A stretch of 64,000 bases of DNA from Pedococcus bigeumensis (GCF_006438965.1 NZ_RCZM01000001.1:497097-561096), one strand, 5' to 3'; shown: positions 1-9,422, counted from the first letter of the stretch. Numbers and translations are program-made. Notes: generated by a model from the letters alone, not told the origin.

Positions 1-1
1 G

Positions 2-1441
2 GACCATGCGGGCAACCCGGGTGGCGCATCGGTCTGGTACTCGTGGACCGCGCCATCTTCGGGGAAGCTGACGCTGAGCTCGGCGGGGTCGAGCTTCGAC
101 ACGTTGATGGGGGTCTACCAGGGGACGAGTGTCTCGGCTCTGACCCTGCGGGCCTCCAACGACGACGAGGACAACGCCGGCGGGCTCTACACGTCGAAGG
201 TGACGGATCTGGCGGTGACGGGAGGGCAGGCCTACCGGATCGCCGTCGATGGCTACCAGGAGGGTGCTGCGGCGGCCGAGGCGGGCGCGGTCAAGGTGGC
301 CTGGTCGTTCGCGGCCACCCCGCCCGAGCCCAGCCACTTCACCCCCCTGACGCCGGCCCGGTTGCTGGACACGCGGTCTGGTGTCGGTGCGCCGAAGGCG
401 GCGGTTGCTGCGGGTGGGACGGTGTCGTTGAAGGTGGCTGGGTTGGGCGGGGTGCCGGCCACTGGGGTGGGGGCGGTGGTCCTGAACGTGACGGTGGCAC
501 AACCGAGTGCGGCTGGTTTCGTGACGGTGTGGCCGGCGGGGGAGGGCCGTCCGGTGACGTCGAACCTCAACTTCGTGAAGGCTCGGACGGTGCCGAACCT
601 GGTGGTGGTGAAGGTGGGTGCGGGTGGCTTCGTCGACCTGTACAACTCCAGTGGGAGCACCCAGCTGATCGCCGACGTCATGGGCTGGTTCCCCGAGGGC
701 AGTGACTTCACGGGGGTCTCACCGACCCGCCTGCTCGACACCCGGTCAGGCAACGGGACGCCTCAGGGTCCGGTGCCGGGCGGCCAGGCTGTCTCCGTCG
801 ACGTCACCGGGCGTGGCGGGGTCCCAGCCACCGGGGTGGGTGCGGTGGTGCTCAACGTGACGGTGACCGGTCCGACGACCTCCGGCTACGTCACGGTCTG
901 GCCGCACGTGCAGTCCAGGCCGGCGACCTCCAACCTGAACTTCTCGCCCGGCCAGACGGTGCCGAACCTCGTCATTGTCAAGGTCGGTCCGGACGGACTG
1001 GTGGACCTGTTCAACAGTGCCGGTCAGACGCACCTCCTGGCCGACGTCATGGGGTGGTTCCCCGACGGCAGCGAGTTCACCGGCCTGACGCCGGCCCGGT
1101 TGCTGGACACGCGGTCTGGTGTCGGTGCGCCGAAGGCGGCGGTTGCTGCGGGTGGGACGGTGTCGTTGAAGGTGGCTGGGTTGGGCGGGGTGCCGGCCAC
1201 TGGGGTGGGGGCGGTGGTCCTGAACGTGACGGTGGCACAACCGAGTGCGGCTGGTTTCGTGACGGTGTGGCCGGCGGGGGAGGGCCGTCCGGTGACGTCG
1301 AACCTCAACTTCGTGAAGGCTCAGACGGTGCCGAATCTGGTGGTGGTGAAGGTGGGTGCGGGTGGCTTCGTCGACCTGTACAACTCCAGTGGGAGCACCC
1401 AGCTGATCGCCGACGTCATGGGCTGGTTCCCCACCCCGTAG
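2..1441 (+). CDS. Secreted repeat protein, C-terminal part (5' end outside window)
   Basis: The frame is open from the first bases, so the gene starts upstream. The visible N-terminal ~95 residues resemble a bacterial pre-peptidase/PPC-type beta domain (GGASVWYSWTAP, then FDTLMGVYQG and SNDDED). Three ~120-residue beta-rich repeats follow, each running from TRLLDTRSG or ARLLDTRSG through VVLNVTV, SNLNF and VPNLV to ADVMGWFP. Such repeats close many secreted actinobacterial enzymes, often peptidases or amidases; the catalytic part, if any, lies outside the window. Repeats 1 and 3 are almost identical as DNA while repeat 2 is diverged. The next gene is convergent. Confidence 0.8.
   Translation, partial: DHAGNPGGASVWYSWTAPSSGKLTLSSAGSSFDTLMGVYQGTSVSALTLRASNDDEDNAGGLYTSKVTDLAVTGGQAYRIAVDGYQEGAAAAEAGAVKVAWSFAATPPEPSHFTPLTPARLLDTRSGVGAPKAAVAAGGTVSLKVAGLGGVPATGVGAVVLNVTVAQPSAAGFVTVWPAGEGRPVTSNLNFVKARTVPNLVVVKVGAGGFVDLYNSSGSTQLIADVMGWFPEGSDFTGVSPTRLLDTRSGNGTPQGPVPGGQAVSVDVTGRGGVPATGVGAVVLNVTVTGPTTSGYVTVWPHVQSRPATSNLNFSPGQTVPNLVIVKVGPDGLVDLFNSAGQTHLLADVMGWFPDGSEFTGLTPARLLDTRSGVGAPKAAVAAGGTVSLKVAGLGGVPATGVGAVVLNVTVAQPSAAGFVTVWPAGEGRPVTSNLNFVKAQTVPNLVVVKVGAGGFVDLYNSSGSTQLIADVMGWFPTP
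347..694 (+). repeat. 348-bp near-identical repeat, copy 1 (copy 2 at 1085-1432)
   Basis: Positions 347-694 and 1085-1432 differ at only two bases (585 G versus 1323 A, giving Arg versus Gln; 598 C versus 1336 T, silent). The offset is 738 bp, exactly 246 codons. The intervening repeat encodes the same fold with different codons, so the outer pair looks recently homogenised or duplicated. Confidence 0.95.
1085..1432 (+). repeat. 348-bp near-identical repeat, copy 2
   Basis: Second copy of the 347-694 unit, encoding the last C-terminal beta repeat of the secreted protein. Recombination between the copies would delete 738 bp in frame and leave a shorter but intact protein. Confidence 0.95.
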
Positions 1442-1493
1442 CCGACGCGTTGCTGCCGGGCGGAGTCAGCCGGCCACACGGCATACGCCGGTG

Positions 1494-1562
1494 TGTGCAC
1501 AGAGGTTGGGCTTGGTGGGCAGAGATCAGCTCTCTGCGCACCTTGGCTGGGCTCTGTGCACA
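1494..1562. repeat. 69-bp imperfect palindrome
   Basis: Two 32-nt arms (1494-1525 and 1531-1562) flank TCAGC. The outer 11 bases (TGTGCACAGAG) and most of the inner 11 are complementary; the middle ~10 bases are not. It lies between two convergent genes, upstream of a clean terminator hairpin. Nothing indicates a protein. It could be extra termination structure or a small palindromic repeat. Confidence 0.6.
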
Positions 1563-1590
1563 GAGGCTGGACAGGCGCCCGGACACCCAG

Positions 1591-1625
1591 AACGCCTCGG
1601 ACCACAGGGGGTGGTCCGAGGCGTT
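1591..1625. terminator. Bidirectional terminator hairpin
   Basis: Perfect 15-bp arms (1591-1605 and 1611-1625) around a 5-nt loop, in the spacer between the convergent repeat protein (+) and subtilase (-). There is no long T-run, which is usual for actinobacterial terminators. Confidence 0.8.
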
Positions 1626-1716
1626 CCGCCGGTCCGGCGCCGTGCGCACGCTGGAACCGGTGAAGCCCCCGGGACCCCCTCACAGGGCCCGGGGACTTCG
1701 TACCGTCCGCTGGCTG

Positions 1717-3177
1717 CTAGCGGACGGCGTTGGCGGCGGCGACGACGTCGACCAGGCCGTGGCCCTTGTCGAAGCTCGTCGTGCCGTTGGTGCCGGCTTC
1801 GTAGGCCGCACCGTTGGTGTACTTGTACGCCGTGGTCTCCAGGGCCGCCTCGATCTGCGCCGGGGTGGCGTTCGGGTTGGCCTGGAACAGCTGCGCGACG
1901 ATGCCCGAGATGTGTGGGGTGGCCATCGAGGTGCCGCTGATCGTGTTGTAGTCGCCGTTCTCCTTAGGGTCGAGCCCAGAGGAGCAGATCGGCAGGTAGA
2001 TGCGGCACGAGCTGGTGATGTCCTCACCGGGCGCCGAGATGTCCGGGTAGGTCGACTGGTCGCCGGCCTTGCCGCGGCTGGAGAAGGTCGAGACGGTGCC
2101 GTCACGGGTGCCGGTGTTCTGGTCGAAGAACGAGGCGACCGAGAGGATGCCGGGGGTCGGGTCCATGCCGGGGGGGTTGGACAGCGAGGTGGAGCCGTCG
2201 CCACCGTCGTTGCCGTTGGCCCAGACCGTGACGACGCCCTCCTTGACGAGCTCGCGCTGGATCTTGACCGTCGCCGAGTTCGGGTCGAACGCGCCACCAC
2301 CGGTGGGGCCGTAGGAGTTCGACGTCACCTTGATCGGCGGGCAGGTGCTCGCCGGGACGCCCGCGCCACAGGGGGCGTTGTGGTTCTCGAGCACCCAGTT
2401 GAGCGCCGCGTCGGCGCCGATGATGAACAGCACCGCTCCGGTGCTGATGCTGACCAGGCTCGAGCCGGGTGCAGCACCGTGCATCTTGGTGCCGTCCGAC
2501 AGGGTGACGTCGCGCCCGGCGACGATCCCGTTGACGTGCATGCCGTGTCCGCCACCAGAGAGCAGGTCGGTGTTGAGCGACCCCGCATCGACCGGTGCGC
2601 AGGTGCTCTCGGTGAGCGGCTCACACACCATCTTGAGGTTCTTGACGACGGCGGAGGTGCCGTCGGCGTTCTGCAGGAAGGGGTGGGTGGGGTCGACACC
2701 CGAGTCGATGACGGCGACCGAGACGCCCTTGCCGTCGAGGGCCGAGCCGTTGGCGCCGGTCAGGGTGCTGCGTGCCTCGGAGCCGCGGGTGGCGGTGTTG
2801 GAGGTGGACAGCAGCATCTCGATGGGCTGGTTGCCCTCGACGTAGGTCACGCCGGGCTGCGCGCGGACGGCCTGCACCTGGGCCGGGAGACCCGTGGCGA
2901 CGACGACGCCGATCTTGTCGAACGTGGTCACCTTGCGCAGACCGCTGGCCTGGACGGCGTTGGTGGCGGCTGCGGTGTCGGTCCCGTGCACGAGGACGGT
3001 GGTCGGGGTGGCGGCCTTGAGCACGCCCAGCTGGGAGGCCAGCCAGGGCTGGACCGGCGCGAGCGCCTTGCCGGAAGACAGCAGACCTGCGGAGGCAGGG
3101 GTGGCGAGGGCCATGGCGGCGAGGGCGGCGGCTGCCGCTGTCGCGACGACGACCCGGGTTCTCTTCACGGTGTGCAT
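1717..3177 (-). CDS. Secreted subtilisin-like serine protease (S8)
   Basis: A 486-aa exported endopeptidase. Residues 1-30 form a signal peptide (basic start, Ala-rich core, ASA cleavage site). An I9-like propeptide region (about 55-120) contains VTYVEG. The catalytic triad is visible: D158 in AVIDSGVD, H211 in GGGHGMHVNG and S417 in SGTSMATPH; N323 in ANGNDG is the likely oxyanion residue. Cys pairs in the catalytic domain may form disulfides. A ribosome-binding site (GAAGGG) precedes the ATG. It is divergent from the cysteine desulfurase gene. Substrate is unknown. Confidence 0.93.
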   Translation of the reverse strand: MHTVKRTRVVVATAAAAALAAMALATPASAGLLSSGKALAPVQPWLASQLGVLKAATPTTVLVHGTDTAAATNAVQASGLRKVTTFDKIGVVVATGLPAQVQAVRAQPGVTYVEGNQPIEMLLSTSNTATRGSEARSTLTGANGSALDGKGVSVAVIDSGVDPTHPFLQNADGTSAVVKNLKMVCEPLTESTCAPVDAGSLNTDLLSGGGHGMHVNGIVAGRDVTLSDGTKMHGAAPGSSLVSISTGAVLFIIGADAALNWVLENHNAPCGAGVPASTCPPIKVTSNSYGPTGGGAFDPNSATVKIQRELVKEGVVTVWANGNDGGDGSTSLSNPPGMDPTPGILSVASFFDQNTGTRDGTVSTFSSRGKAGDQSTYPDISAPGEDITSSCRIYLPICSSGLDPKENGDYNTISGTSMATPHISGIVAQLFQANPNATPAQIEAALETTAYKYTNGAAYEAGTNGTTSFDKGHGLVDVVAAANAVR

Positions 3178-3402
3178 TGACTTCCCTTCGTGACTGACCA
3201 GCTACGGCGATGGTCGGTATGCCGTGCTCAACGAGGGGAATCGGGTGCGGTTACGCCGCGGTAGGTAAAAGGACGGTCAGTTTCTGCGGCTCCTTCCCCG
3301 GGCTCGCTCAGCGGACGGACGGCTCGGGCGGCCGGCTCAGCGGGGCGCCACGGCAGGGCCACGAGATGGCCCCTGGCCATCCTCGGACAGAAGGTTGGGC
3401 AG
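3178..3402. other. Divergent spacer between subtilase and cysteine desulfurase
   Basis: About 225 bp carrying the promoters of both genes. One GTATGCCG octamer lies at 3217-3224. No further gene, operator or riboswitch is evident. Confidence 0.5.
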
Positions 3403-3423
3403 TTGACGCGTAAACTTTCGCCG

Positions 3424-4611
3424 GTGACCGCCTACCTCGACCATGCCGCCACCACGCCGATGCTGCCGTCGGCCATGGCGGCCCTGGCCGACCAGCTGGC
3501 GATCACCGGAAACGCGTCCTCGCTGCACACCGCAGGCCGGATGGCCCGACGGGTCGTCGAGGAGTCACGCGAGCGGCTGGCCAAGGCCCTCGGGGCCCGG
3601 CCCTCCGAGGTGGTCTTCACCTCAGGGGGCACCGAGTCCGACAACTTGGCCGTCGCCGGGACGTTCGAGGCGAGGCGCGAGGCTGATCCCGGCCGCATCC
3701 GGATCGTGTGCAGCGCGATCGAGCACCACGCCGTCCTCGACTGCGTCGAGCACCTGGTCACCCACGATGGCGCCAAGGTCACCTGGGTCGAGCCCGACGC
3801 GCTGGGCTACATCACCGTCGAGGCGGTGCGCGCCGCGATCGAGGAGGATCCCGACTCCGTCGCCCTCGTCACAGTCATGTGGGCCAACAACGAGGTCGGG
3901 ACGGTCCAGCCCGTGGAGGCGATCGCGGCTCTCGCCCATGAGTTCGGGGTGCCGTTCCACACCGATGCGGTCCAGGCAGCCGGCCACCTGCCGGTGAACT
4001 TCGCCGAGTCGGGCGCCGACCTGATGACGGTGACCGGCCACAAGGTGGGCGGTCCCCTGGGGGTCGGGGCGTTGTTCGTCCGTCGGGATGCTGTCCTGGT
4101 GGCACAGAGCTTTGGTGGGGGACAGGAGCGCCAGGTCCGCAGCGGGACGCTGGACGTCCCCGCGATCCGCTCGTTCGCGGTGGCCATGGAGGAGTCCGTC
4201 CGGACCATCCCTGTCGAGCCGACAAGGCTGATTGCCTTGCGGGACAGGCTGATCCGCTCCGCGATGGATCTCGGCTACGACATCACGCCGACGGGCGCAT
4301 GGGAGGCCGGTGACGGCATACACCGCCTGCCCGGCAACGCCCACCTGCTCGTGCCGGGCTGCGAGGGTGACTCGCTGCTCTACCTCCTCGACGCAGCCGG
4401 AGTCGAGTGCTCGACCGGTTCGGCCTGCCAGGCCGGCGTTCCGCAGCCGTCGCACGTGCTGCTCGCGATGGGGATCCCGGAGGAGACCGCCAAGGGTGCG
4501 TTGCGCCTGACCTTGGGCCACACCTCCACCGACGCCGACGTCGACGCGGTCCTGGCTGCGCTGCCCGCGGCGATCGACCGCGCCCGGCGGGCCAGCGGAT
4601 GGGCCGACTGA
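3424..4611 (+). CDS. Cysteine desulfurase (IscS/NifS family)
   Basis: PLP-dependent enzyme that takes sulfur from cysteine to form a persulfide for tRNA thiolation or Fe-S assembly. Numbered from an upstream TTG at 3403, it has the PLP lysine K214 in TGHKVGG, the His pair at EHH (108-109) and the persulfide Cys C342 in [10 protein letters not shown] chose GTG 3424 because TAAACT (3411-3416) is a -10-like box 7 nt upstream, giving a leaderless mRNA, and because homologues begin near this [11 protein letters not shown] motif. TTG 3403 has a weak AGAAGG upstream and remains possible. The stop overlaps the start of mnmA by one base (TGATG), so this enzyme probably supplies MnmA. Confidence 0.93.
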   Translation: MTAYLDHAATTPMLPSAMAALADQLAITGNASSLHTAGRMARRVVEESRERLAKALGARPSEVVFTSGGTESDNLAVAGTFEARREADPGRIRIVCSAIEHHAVLDCVEHLVTHDGAKVTWVEPDALGYITVEAVRAAIEEDPDSVALVTVMWANNEVGTVQPVEAIAALAHEFGVPFHTDAVQAAGHLPVNFAESGADLMTVTGHKVGGPLGVGALFVRRDAVLVAQSFGGGQERQVRSGTLDVPAIRSFAVAMEESVRTIPVEPTRLIALRDRLIRSAMDLGYDITPTGAWEAGDGIHRLPGNAHLLVPGCEGDSLLYLLDAAGVECSTGSACQAGVPQPSHVLLAMGIPEETAKGALRLTLGHTSTDADVDAVLAALPAAIDRARRASGWAD

Positions 4612-5696
4612 TGCGGGTTGTCGCCGCGATGTCCGGCGGGGTCGACTCAGCCGTCGCCGCCGGCCGGATGCTCGACGCCGGGTACGAGGTGGTCGGGGTG
4701 CACCTCGCCCTGTCGCAGAGTGCCGCGACGCTGCGCGAGTCGGCCCGTGGCTGCTGCACGATCGAGGACGCCGGGGACGCCCGCCGGGTCGCCGACATGC
4801 TCGGAATCCCTTTCTACGTATGGGACATGGCCGAGCGGTTCAAGCGTGACGTGATGGAGGACTTCGTCGCGGAGTACTCCGCCGGGCGCACGCCGAACCC
4901 GTGTCTGCGCTGCAACGAGAAGATCAAGTTCTCCGCCCTGCTCGACAAGGCGGTGGCCCTGGGTGTCGACGCGGTCGCCACCGGCCACTACGCCCAGGTC
5001 GTGGAGCGCGACGACGGCGGGCGCGAGCTGCACCGGGCCGTCGACATGGCCAAGGACCAGTCCTACGTGCTGGGTGTGCTCGACGCCGACCAGCTGGACC
5101 GGGCGTTCTTCCCCCTGGGTGACACGGCGAAGCCGGAGATCCGTGCGGAGGCCAAGGAGCGCGGCTTCTACGTCGCGAGCAAGCCGGACTCGCACGACAT
5201 CTGCTTCATCGCCGACGGCGACACTCGCGGCTGGCTCACCTCACGCCTGGGGGAGCAGCCCGGCGAGATCGTCGACGTGGAGTCGGGTGAGGTGGTGGGT
5301 GCCCACCAGGGTGCCTACTCCTACACCGTCGGTCAGCGACGTGGCCTCGGGCTCGACCGGTCGGTCATGGACGGTGACGCTCGCTACGTCGTGTCGGTGG
5401 ACGCGGCCGCGAACCGAGTCATGATCGGCACGTCGGACCTGTTGGGCGTCAACGCAATTCGCGGCGACCACGCCAGGTGGTGCGGCCCCCCGCCTGAGGG
5501 CGTTGTCGAGGTGGGAGCCCAGGTGCGGGCCCACGGCGAGGAGGTTCCGGCTCAGGCGTGGGCCGAGGGCGACGACGTCGAAGTTCGGCTGTCCGGCCGT
5601 CTTCGTGGGGTCGCTCCCGGACAGTCGGTGGTCCTCTACGAGGGGACGCGTGTGGTCGGTTCGGCCACCATCGCGTCGACCTGGCTGGAGCGCTAG
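4611..5696 (+). CDS. mnmA: tRNA-specific 2-thiouridylase MnmA
   Basis: Installs sulfur at C2 of the wobble uridine in tRNAs for Lys, Glu and Gln. This 361-aa protein has the PP-loop SGGVDS (residues 8-13), which adenylates the uridine, and the catalytic cysteines C98 (NPCLRC) and C198 (DICFI). The C-terminal beta-barrel contains [10 protein letters not shown]. Its ATG overlaps the desulfurase stop by one base; an in-frame ATG at 4599 would add four residues. The pairing with a cysteine desulfurase fits a dedicated sulfur relay. Confidence 0.96.
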   Translation: MRVVAAMSGGVDSAVAAGRMLDAGYEVVGVHLALSQSAATLRESARGCCTIEDAGDARRVADMLGIPFYVWDMAERFKRDVMEDFVAEYSAGRTPNPCLRCNEKIKFSALLDKAVALGVDAVATGHYAQVVERDDGGRELHRAVDMAKDQSYVLGVLDADQLDRAFFPLGDTAKPEIRAEAKERGFYVASKPDSHDICFIADGDTRGWLTSRLGEQPGEIVDVESGEVVGAHQGAYSYTVGQRRGLGLDRSVMDGDARYVVSVDAAANRVMIGTSDLLGVNAIRGDHARWCGPPPEGVVEVGAQVRAHGEEVPAQAWAEGDDVEVRLSGRLRGVAPGQSVVLYEGTRVVGSATIASTWLER

Positions 5697-5701
5697 CCCG
5701 T

Positions 5702-6097
5702 ATGCCGCGCGGGGAGATCCAGGACGGGTCGCCCTTGGCGCGGGTGCGGTCCCTGTGTCTGGCCTTCCCGGAGACCGAGCAGCGGGAGTCGCACGGCGAG
5801 CCGTGCTGGTTCGCCGGTGGCAAGAAGACGTTCGTGATGGCGGCCCAGGAGCACCACGACGACCGGACCGCCATCTGGGTGGCAGCACCCGAGGGTGTGC
5901 AGTCAGCGCTGGTGGCGGGGGAGCCGGGGCGCTACTTCCGGCCGCCCTACGTTGGTCATCGAGGCTGGGTCGGGGTCTTCCTGGACATCGAGACCATCGA
6001 CTGGCCGCACGTCGAGGAGATCATCGAGGACGCCTGGCGCTGCGTCGCACCCAAGCGCCTGCTGGCGACCTTCGACGCCTCGACCGACAACACCTGA
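5702..6097 (+). CDS. MmcQ/YjbR family DNA-binding-fold protein
   Basis: A 131-aa protein of the MmcQ/YjbR (CyaY-like fold) family. It shows the typical order of a short helix with CLAFPETEQRESHGEPCWF, the strand KKTFVMAA, then PPYVGHRGWVGVFLD and a final helix. The exact function of the family is unknown. The ATG lies inside a GTATGCCG octamer (5700-5707) just after mnmA, so it is probably cotranscribed. A strong terminator follows. Confidence 0.8.
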   Translation: MPRGEIQDGSPLARVRSLCLAFPETEQRESHGEPCWFAGGKKTFVMAAQEHHDDRTAIWVAAPEGVQSALVAGEPGRYFRPPYVGHRGWVGVFLDIETIDWPHVEEIIEDAWRCVAPKRLLATFDASTDNT

Positions 6098-6148
6098 GCG
6101 TGCGCCCTTCGGACGCAGCTCCGGTTGACCGAGTGCGTCAGACACTGA

Positions 6149-6174
6149 GGGGGCCGGTCGCAGGACCGGCCCCC
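6149..6174. terminator. Bidirectional terminator hairpin
   Basis: Perfect 11-bp GC-rich arms (6149-6159 and 6164-6174) with loop GCAG, between the convergent MmcQ-like (+) and collagen-like (-) genes. Confidence 0.85.
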
Positions 6175-6198
6175 CGTTGAGATGTGTGTTGCGAGCGG

Positions 6199-7101
6199 TC
6201 AGCTGGCCGCGATGGAGACCGAAGCGGTCGAGAGGCTGCCACCGAGGATCCCCACGTAGGCGGACGAGCACGAGGGCCGGTTCGCCGTGACGTTCGGGAT
6301 CGCCGCCGGCGAGTTGCAGCCCGGCTGGTTGACGGTCAGGGTCGCCGCGCCGAAGCCGGTCCTCGCCGTGATCGCCCACGCGTCACCGAGGGTGCCGATC
6401 AGCAGGATGCTGCCCGACGGACGCTGGAGGGTGACGTTGCACGTCGGCGTGCCCAGCATGACCGTCCCACCCGGCCAGTGCTGCGCGAAGTCACTGTCCT
6501 TGACGCCGGTCATGGTGTTCGTCAGGGTCGTGGACGAGCACGTGGGCGGTGGTGTCGCCCCACTGCACACCAGCGTGCCGGCCAACGAGAAGCCCGTCAC
6601 GTTCTGCCCGGTCGGACAGGTCAGCCCGGCAAGTCCGGTGATTCCTGGCGCGCCTTGGGGTCCGGTTGCGCCGGCGGGCCCGGTTGCGCCGGCAGGTCCG
6701 GCAGGTCCGGCAGGCCCAGCAGGTCCGGTCGCACCGATGGGGCCAACGGGTCCGGCAGGTCCGGTCGCACCGATGGGGCCGACGGGTCCGGCAGGTCCGG
6801 TCGCACCGATGGGGCCGACGGGTCCGGCAGGTCCGGTCGGCCCCGCAGGTCCGGCAGGTCCAGCGGGTCCTTGGATTCCCGTCATGTTCCAGGAGATCGG
6901 GACCTCAGACTTGCGGCACGTCTGGTTGCGGACGAGCAGCCGCAGCATCCCTTGGTTCTTCTGGTAGCAGGCTTTGATGACGCCGGAGGCGGGCACGCTT
7001 TGGCCCGGTGGAGCCTTCGCGGCGACGGCTTGCGCGCCGGTCACGAGCAGGAAAGCGGAACCGATCACCGCCAGGGAGACTCGCCAGTTGGGTCGAGACA
7101 T
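6199..7101 (-). CDS. Secreted collagen-like (Gly-X-Y) repeat protein
   Basis: A 300-aa exported protein. The signal peptide ends near residue 28 (AVAAKA). An N-terminal domain contains [13 protein letters not shown] and ISWN, a module often found before collagen stretches in actinobacterial surface proteins. Residues ~75-155 are Gly-X-Y triplets rich in GPAGP and GATGPA, and a Cys-containing C-terminal domain follows. By analogy it should form a trimeric stalk and may be an adhesin or spacer. The ribosome-binding site is AGGAAGGA. The triplet region carries a 36-bp DNA tandem repeat. Confidence 0.85.
   Translation of the reverse strand: MSRPNWRVSLAVIGSAFLLVTGAQAVAAKAPPGQSVPASGVIKACYQKNQGMLRLLVRNQTCRKSEVPISWNMTGIQGPAGPAGPAGPTGPAGPVGPIGATGPAGPVGPIGATGPAGPVGPIGATGPAGPAGPAGPAGATGPAGATGPQGAPGITGLAGLTCPTGQNVTGFSLAGTLVCSGATPPPTCSSTTLTNTMTGVKDSDFAQHWPGGTVMLGTPTCNVTLQRPSGSILLIGTLGDAWAITARTGFGAATLTVNQPGCNSPAAIPNVTANRPSCSSAYVGILGGSLSTASVSIAAS
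6722..6829 (-). repeat. 36-bp tandem repeat, 3 copies, in collagen-like stretch
   Basis: Three units (6722-6757, 6758-6793, 6794-6829) differ by one base and encode [12 protein letters not shown] repeats; a partial fourth follows. In-frame expansion or contraction would change stalk length. Confidence 0.9.
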
Positions 7102-7327
7102 CGTGGATCCTTCCTGTCAGAAGGGTGCGTAGGCCCCGGCCCGTCGCCGGATGCGTTGCGTCGCCCGTGTTGGATGCTACTCAGCGTCGCACGGTGCACA
7201 ATCGGTCCAAAGCCTAAGTTTGATGAACAGCGGTGCTGTTCATGGCTTTTCGCGGCGGTATGTCCTTGCTAGCCCGTTTTGCCGGATGCCAACGCCCGCA
7301 AGGTCGGGATGGTGAATGATCACGGGT

Positions 7328-7873
7328 ATGGGCGTGCTCTTCGACTACTTCGCCGCCGCGTCCGACGAGGAAGCGGCCGCAGTGATCGACCTGCCAGGGG
7401 GACCAGCGTCGACGGCGGCGGCGCTACCAGGGAGCCCCGGGCCCAAGCGCGGGCTCTTCCGCCGGCGAGGTCAGACAACGGAGCCTGAGCCCTCGGCCGG
7501 CTCAGCCGTGACACCCCTCGACGCGGTGGCCGGCAGGGGCATCGACCCGGTGGTTCAGCTCGGCACGCTCGAGGAGCTGCTCACAGGTCGACCGTACGAC
7601 GAGGTCGTTGCCGACCCGCGAAGCGGGCTGGACCTCGCCGTCAGGGATGGTGGCGAACGCCTCGTCCTGACGGTCACGGACTCACTGAGGGCGGCATTGG
7701 CGAACGCCAAGGACGACGCCCTGGAACGAGTCGCTGAACCCTGGTCCGGAACCGAGGAGTTCTGGGGTGCTGCTGATCCGGCCGAGCTGACAGTTTTCCT
7801 GAAGGACCTTGCTCGCCTGGCGACGCGAGCCCAGGACGCCGGCCAGCGGATCTACTGCTGGGTGTGCGTGTAG
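7328..7873 (+). CDS. Conserved actinobacterial protein of unknown function
   Basis: A 181-aa soluble protein with no signal peptide. Recognisable segments are the start MGVLFDYFAA, a low-complexity linker (~20-55), GIDPVVQLGTLEELLTGRPYDEV (~65-90), VTDSLRAAL, EEFWGAADP and the terminal YCWVCV. I recall similar proteins as conserved hypotheticals but no function. I prefer ATG 7328 (MGVL) over ATG 7316 because the MGVL start is the conserved-looking one. No partner gene is adjacent. Confidence 0.7.
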   Translation: MGVLFDYFAAASDEEAAAVIDLPGGPASTAAALPGSPGPKRGLFRRRGQTTEPEPSAGSAVTPLDAVAGRGIDPVVQLGTLEELLTGRPYDEVVADPRSGLDLAVRDGGERLVLTVTDSLRAALANAKDDALERVAEPWSGTEEFWGAADPAELTVFLKDLARLATRAQDAGQRIYCWVCV

Positions 7874-8018
7874 CACTCCGGGTCGCCTTGAGTGGGTTGA
7901 TGATCACCCGATCGGGCATCCCCCGTTTGGCAGTGGAGTCCGGCTCATCACCCGATCGGCCAACGCCGCCATCCGGCGTTCAATGGGACGACCGACGACC
8001 TCTGCAAAGGCGGGCCCG

Positions 8019-8294
8019 ATGTACCACTCGACAGACGACCAGTCCACCGACGCGGTTGCCGCCTGCACTGTCGACGCGGTCCATCGACGCGACCACCGCC
8101 ACGAAGGTAAGGAGACCTGTCACCCCCACCTGATCGAGGTCGTCCACCTCGGCCCCCGAGCTGTCGCGGTGTGCCACGACTGTGGCCGAGACTCCGGCTT
8201 CCTTCCCGAGCGCGACGCCGACCAGCTGGCCTCCGCGCACCGCCACGAGACGGCCGCGGACGGGTACTCCCCATTCGCCTCGCGGGTCGCGTGA
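8019..8294 (+). CDS. Small putative zinc-binding protein
   Basis: A 91-aa protein with CHPHLIEVVHL and VAVCHDCGRDSGF, a Cys/His spacing suited to one zinc-ribbon-like site, then ERDADQLASAHRHE. The start is the first ATG that keeps the conserved-looking part. The 145 bp upstream hold no clear gene, only a direct repeat around ATCACCCGATCGG. Function is not known. Confidence 0.5.
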   Translation: MYHSTDDQSTDAVAACTVDAVHRRDHRHEGKETCHPHLIEVVHLGPRAVAVCHDCGRDSGFLPERDADQLASAHRHETAADGYSPFASRVA

Positions 8295-8313
8295 GCGCCC
8301 CTGACTGCTGAGC

Positions 8314-8682
8314 TCAGTCGCCCGGCGGCACCTGGAAGGCCCGGACCTCGATCCGACCGCCTAGGGCCTTCGACGCGCGGGCAGCCCAGCCAAGGGCGGC
8401 CTCCTCGTCGGCGACGTCGATCACCCAGAAGCCCCCCAGGTATTCGGGAGCCTCGACGAAGGGGCCGTTGACGGTGCTCAGCGACGATCCCGTGTTGTCG
8501 ACGGTGATCGCGCTCGAGGGCGGCGTCAGCCCGCCGGCGAAGACGAAGGCGCCGCTCGAGGTCAGCTCCTCGATGATTACGCCGGTGGCAGCCAGCGCCG
8601 CCTCCAGCTCGGCCGGGTCCATGGTCTCCATGGTCGGCTCCTCGTCGGAGTCGTGCGGAACGGACAGCAGGTATTGGCTCAT
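8314..8682 (-). CDS. YCII-related (DGPF-type) domain protein
   Basis: A 122-aa protein of the YCII/DGPF family: N-terminal MSQYLLSVP, central GPFVEAPEYLGGFWVIDV and a C-terminal helix EEAALGWAARAS followed by IEVRAF. Members form ferredoxin-like dimers. Many lie beside ECF sigma factor genes, but none is next to this one. It is convergent with the zinc-ribbon-like gene. Confidence 0.85.
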   Translation of the reverse strand: MSQYLLSVPHDSDEEPTMETMDPAELEAALAATGVIIEELTSSGAFVFAGGLTPPSSAITVDNTGSSLSTVNGPFVEAPEYLGGFWVIDVADEEAALGWAARASKALGGRIEVRAFQVPPGD

Positions 8683-8834
8683 GCGTAGTAGGACCGTCGT
8701 CGACGCGAGAACTCATCGGCCGACCTCCGCCTCCGCGTTCGCGGGTCTCGTTCGCCCTCGGTGCCCTCGGTTGCGGGAGAGGTCGCCGGTGGGTTCCCCT
8801 CGCGGACGGGGCAGGGCAGGAGCATCCTGACCCC

Positions 8835-9422
8835 ATGGGAGAGCACGCGCCGCCCAGGAGCATGGCCATCCCCCTGGCGGCCTTCGCCGCAGGAGCGGTC
8901 GTTGCGCTGCTCGTGGGGGTCTTCGGCAAGGTTCACGACGCCACCCTCGCGGGCACGACCACGCTCGGCTTCCGCACGGTCATCGGCATGAAGGTCGTGC
9001 TTTCCGTGGCGATCGGGGTGCTCGCCGTGTTCCAGCTCATCGGAGCGCTATGGATCTACGGCAAGCTCGGGCGCACGGCGCCGTCATGGCTCGGAACCGC
9101 GCACCGCACCTCGGGCGCGATCGCTGTCCTGCTCATCGTCGTGGTTGCCTACCACTGTCTTTGGGCGCTGGGCCTGGAGTCCGGGACCTTGCCGGACGGG
9201 GAGCCCGTGTCGACGCGAACCGTCGTGCACGGCCTCCTCGGCTGCGCCGTCATCGGTGCGTTGGTGGTCAAGGTGGTCGCAGTGCGGTCGAGGCGCGCAC
9301 CCGGGTGGTTCCTGCCCGTGGCCGGCGGTCTGCTCTTCTCGGTCCTCATCGGGGCGGTGCTGACCTCGGCCGTCTGGTACCTCAGCGCCAAGGGCTGGCC
9401 GGCCTCCGGTGGGTACGGCTGA
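8835..9422 (+). CDS. Integral membrane protein, DUF6529-like
   Basis: A 195-aa membrane protein with about five hydrophobic segments (~12-30, 48-68, 87-108, 128-147, 155-177). Internal His residues (AYHCLW, TVVHGLLG) and the layout recall DUF6529/cytochrome b561-like proteins, but I see no firm heme motif. The ATG lies 6 nt after CATCCT, so the transcript may be leaderless. Confidence 0.6.
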   Translation: MGEHAPPRSMAIPLAAFAAGAVVALLVGVFGKVHDATLAGTTTLGFRTVIGMKVVLSVAIGVLAVFQLIGALWIYGKLGRTAPSWLGTAHRTSGAIAVLLIVVVAYHCLWALGLESGTLPDGEPVSTRTVVHGLLGCAVIGALVVKVVAVRSRRAPGWFLPVAGGLLFSVLIGAVLTSAVWYLSAKGWPASGGYG

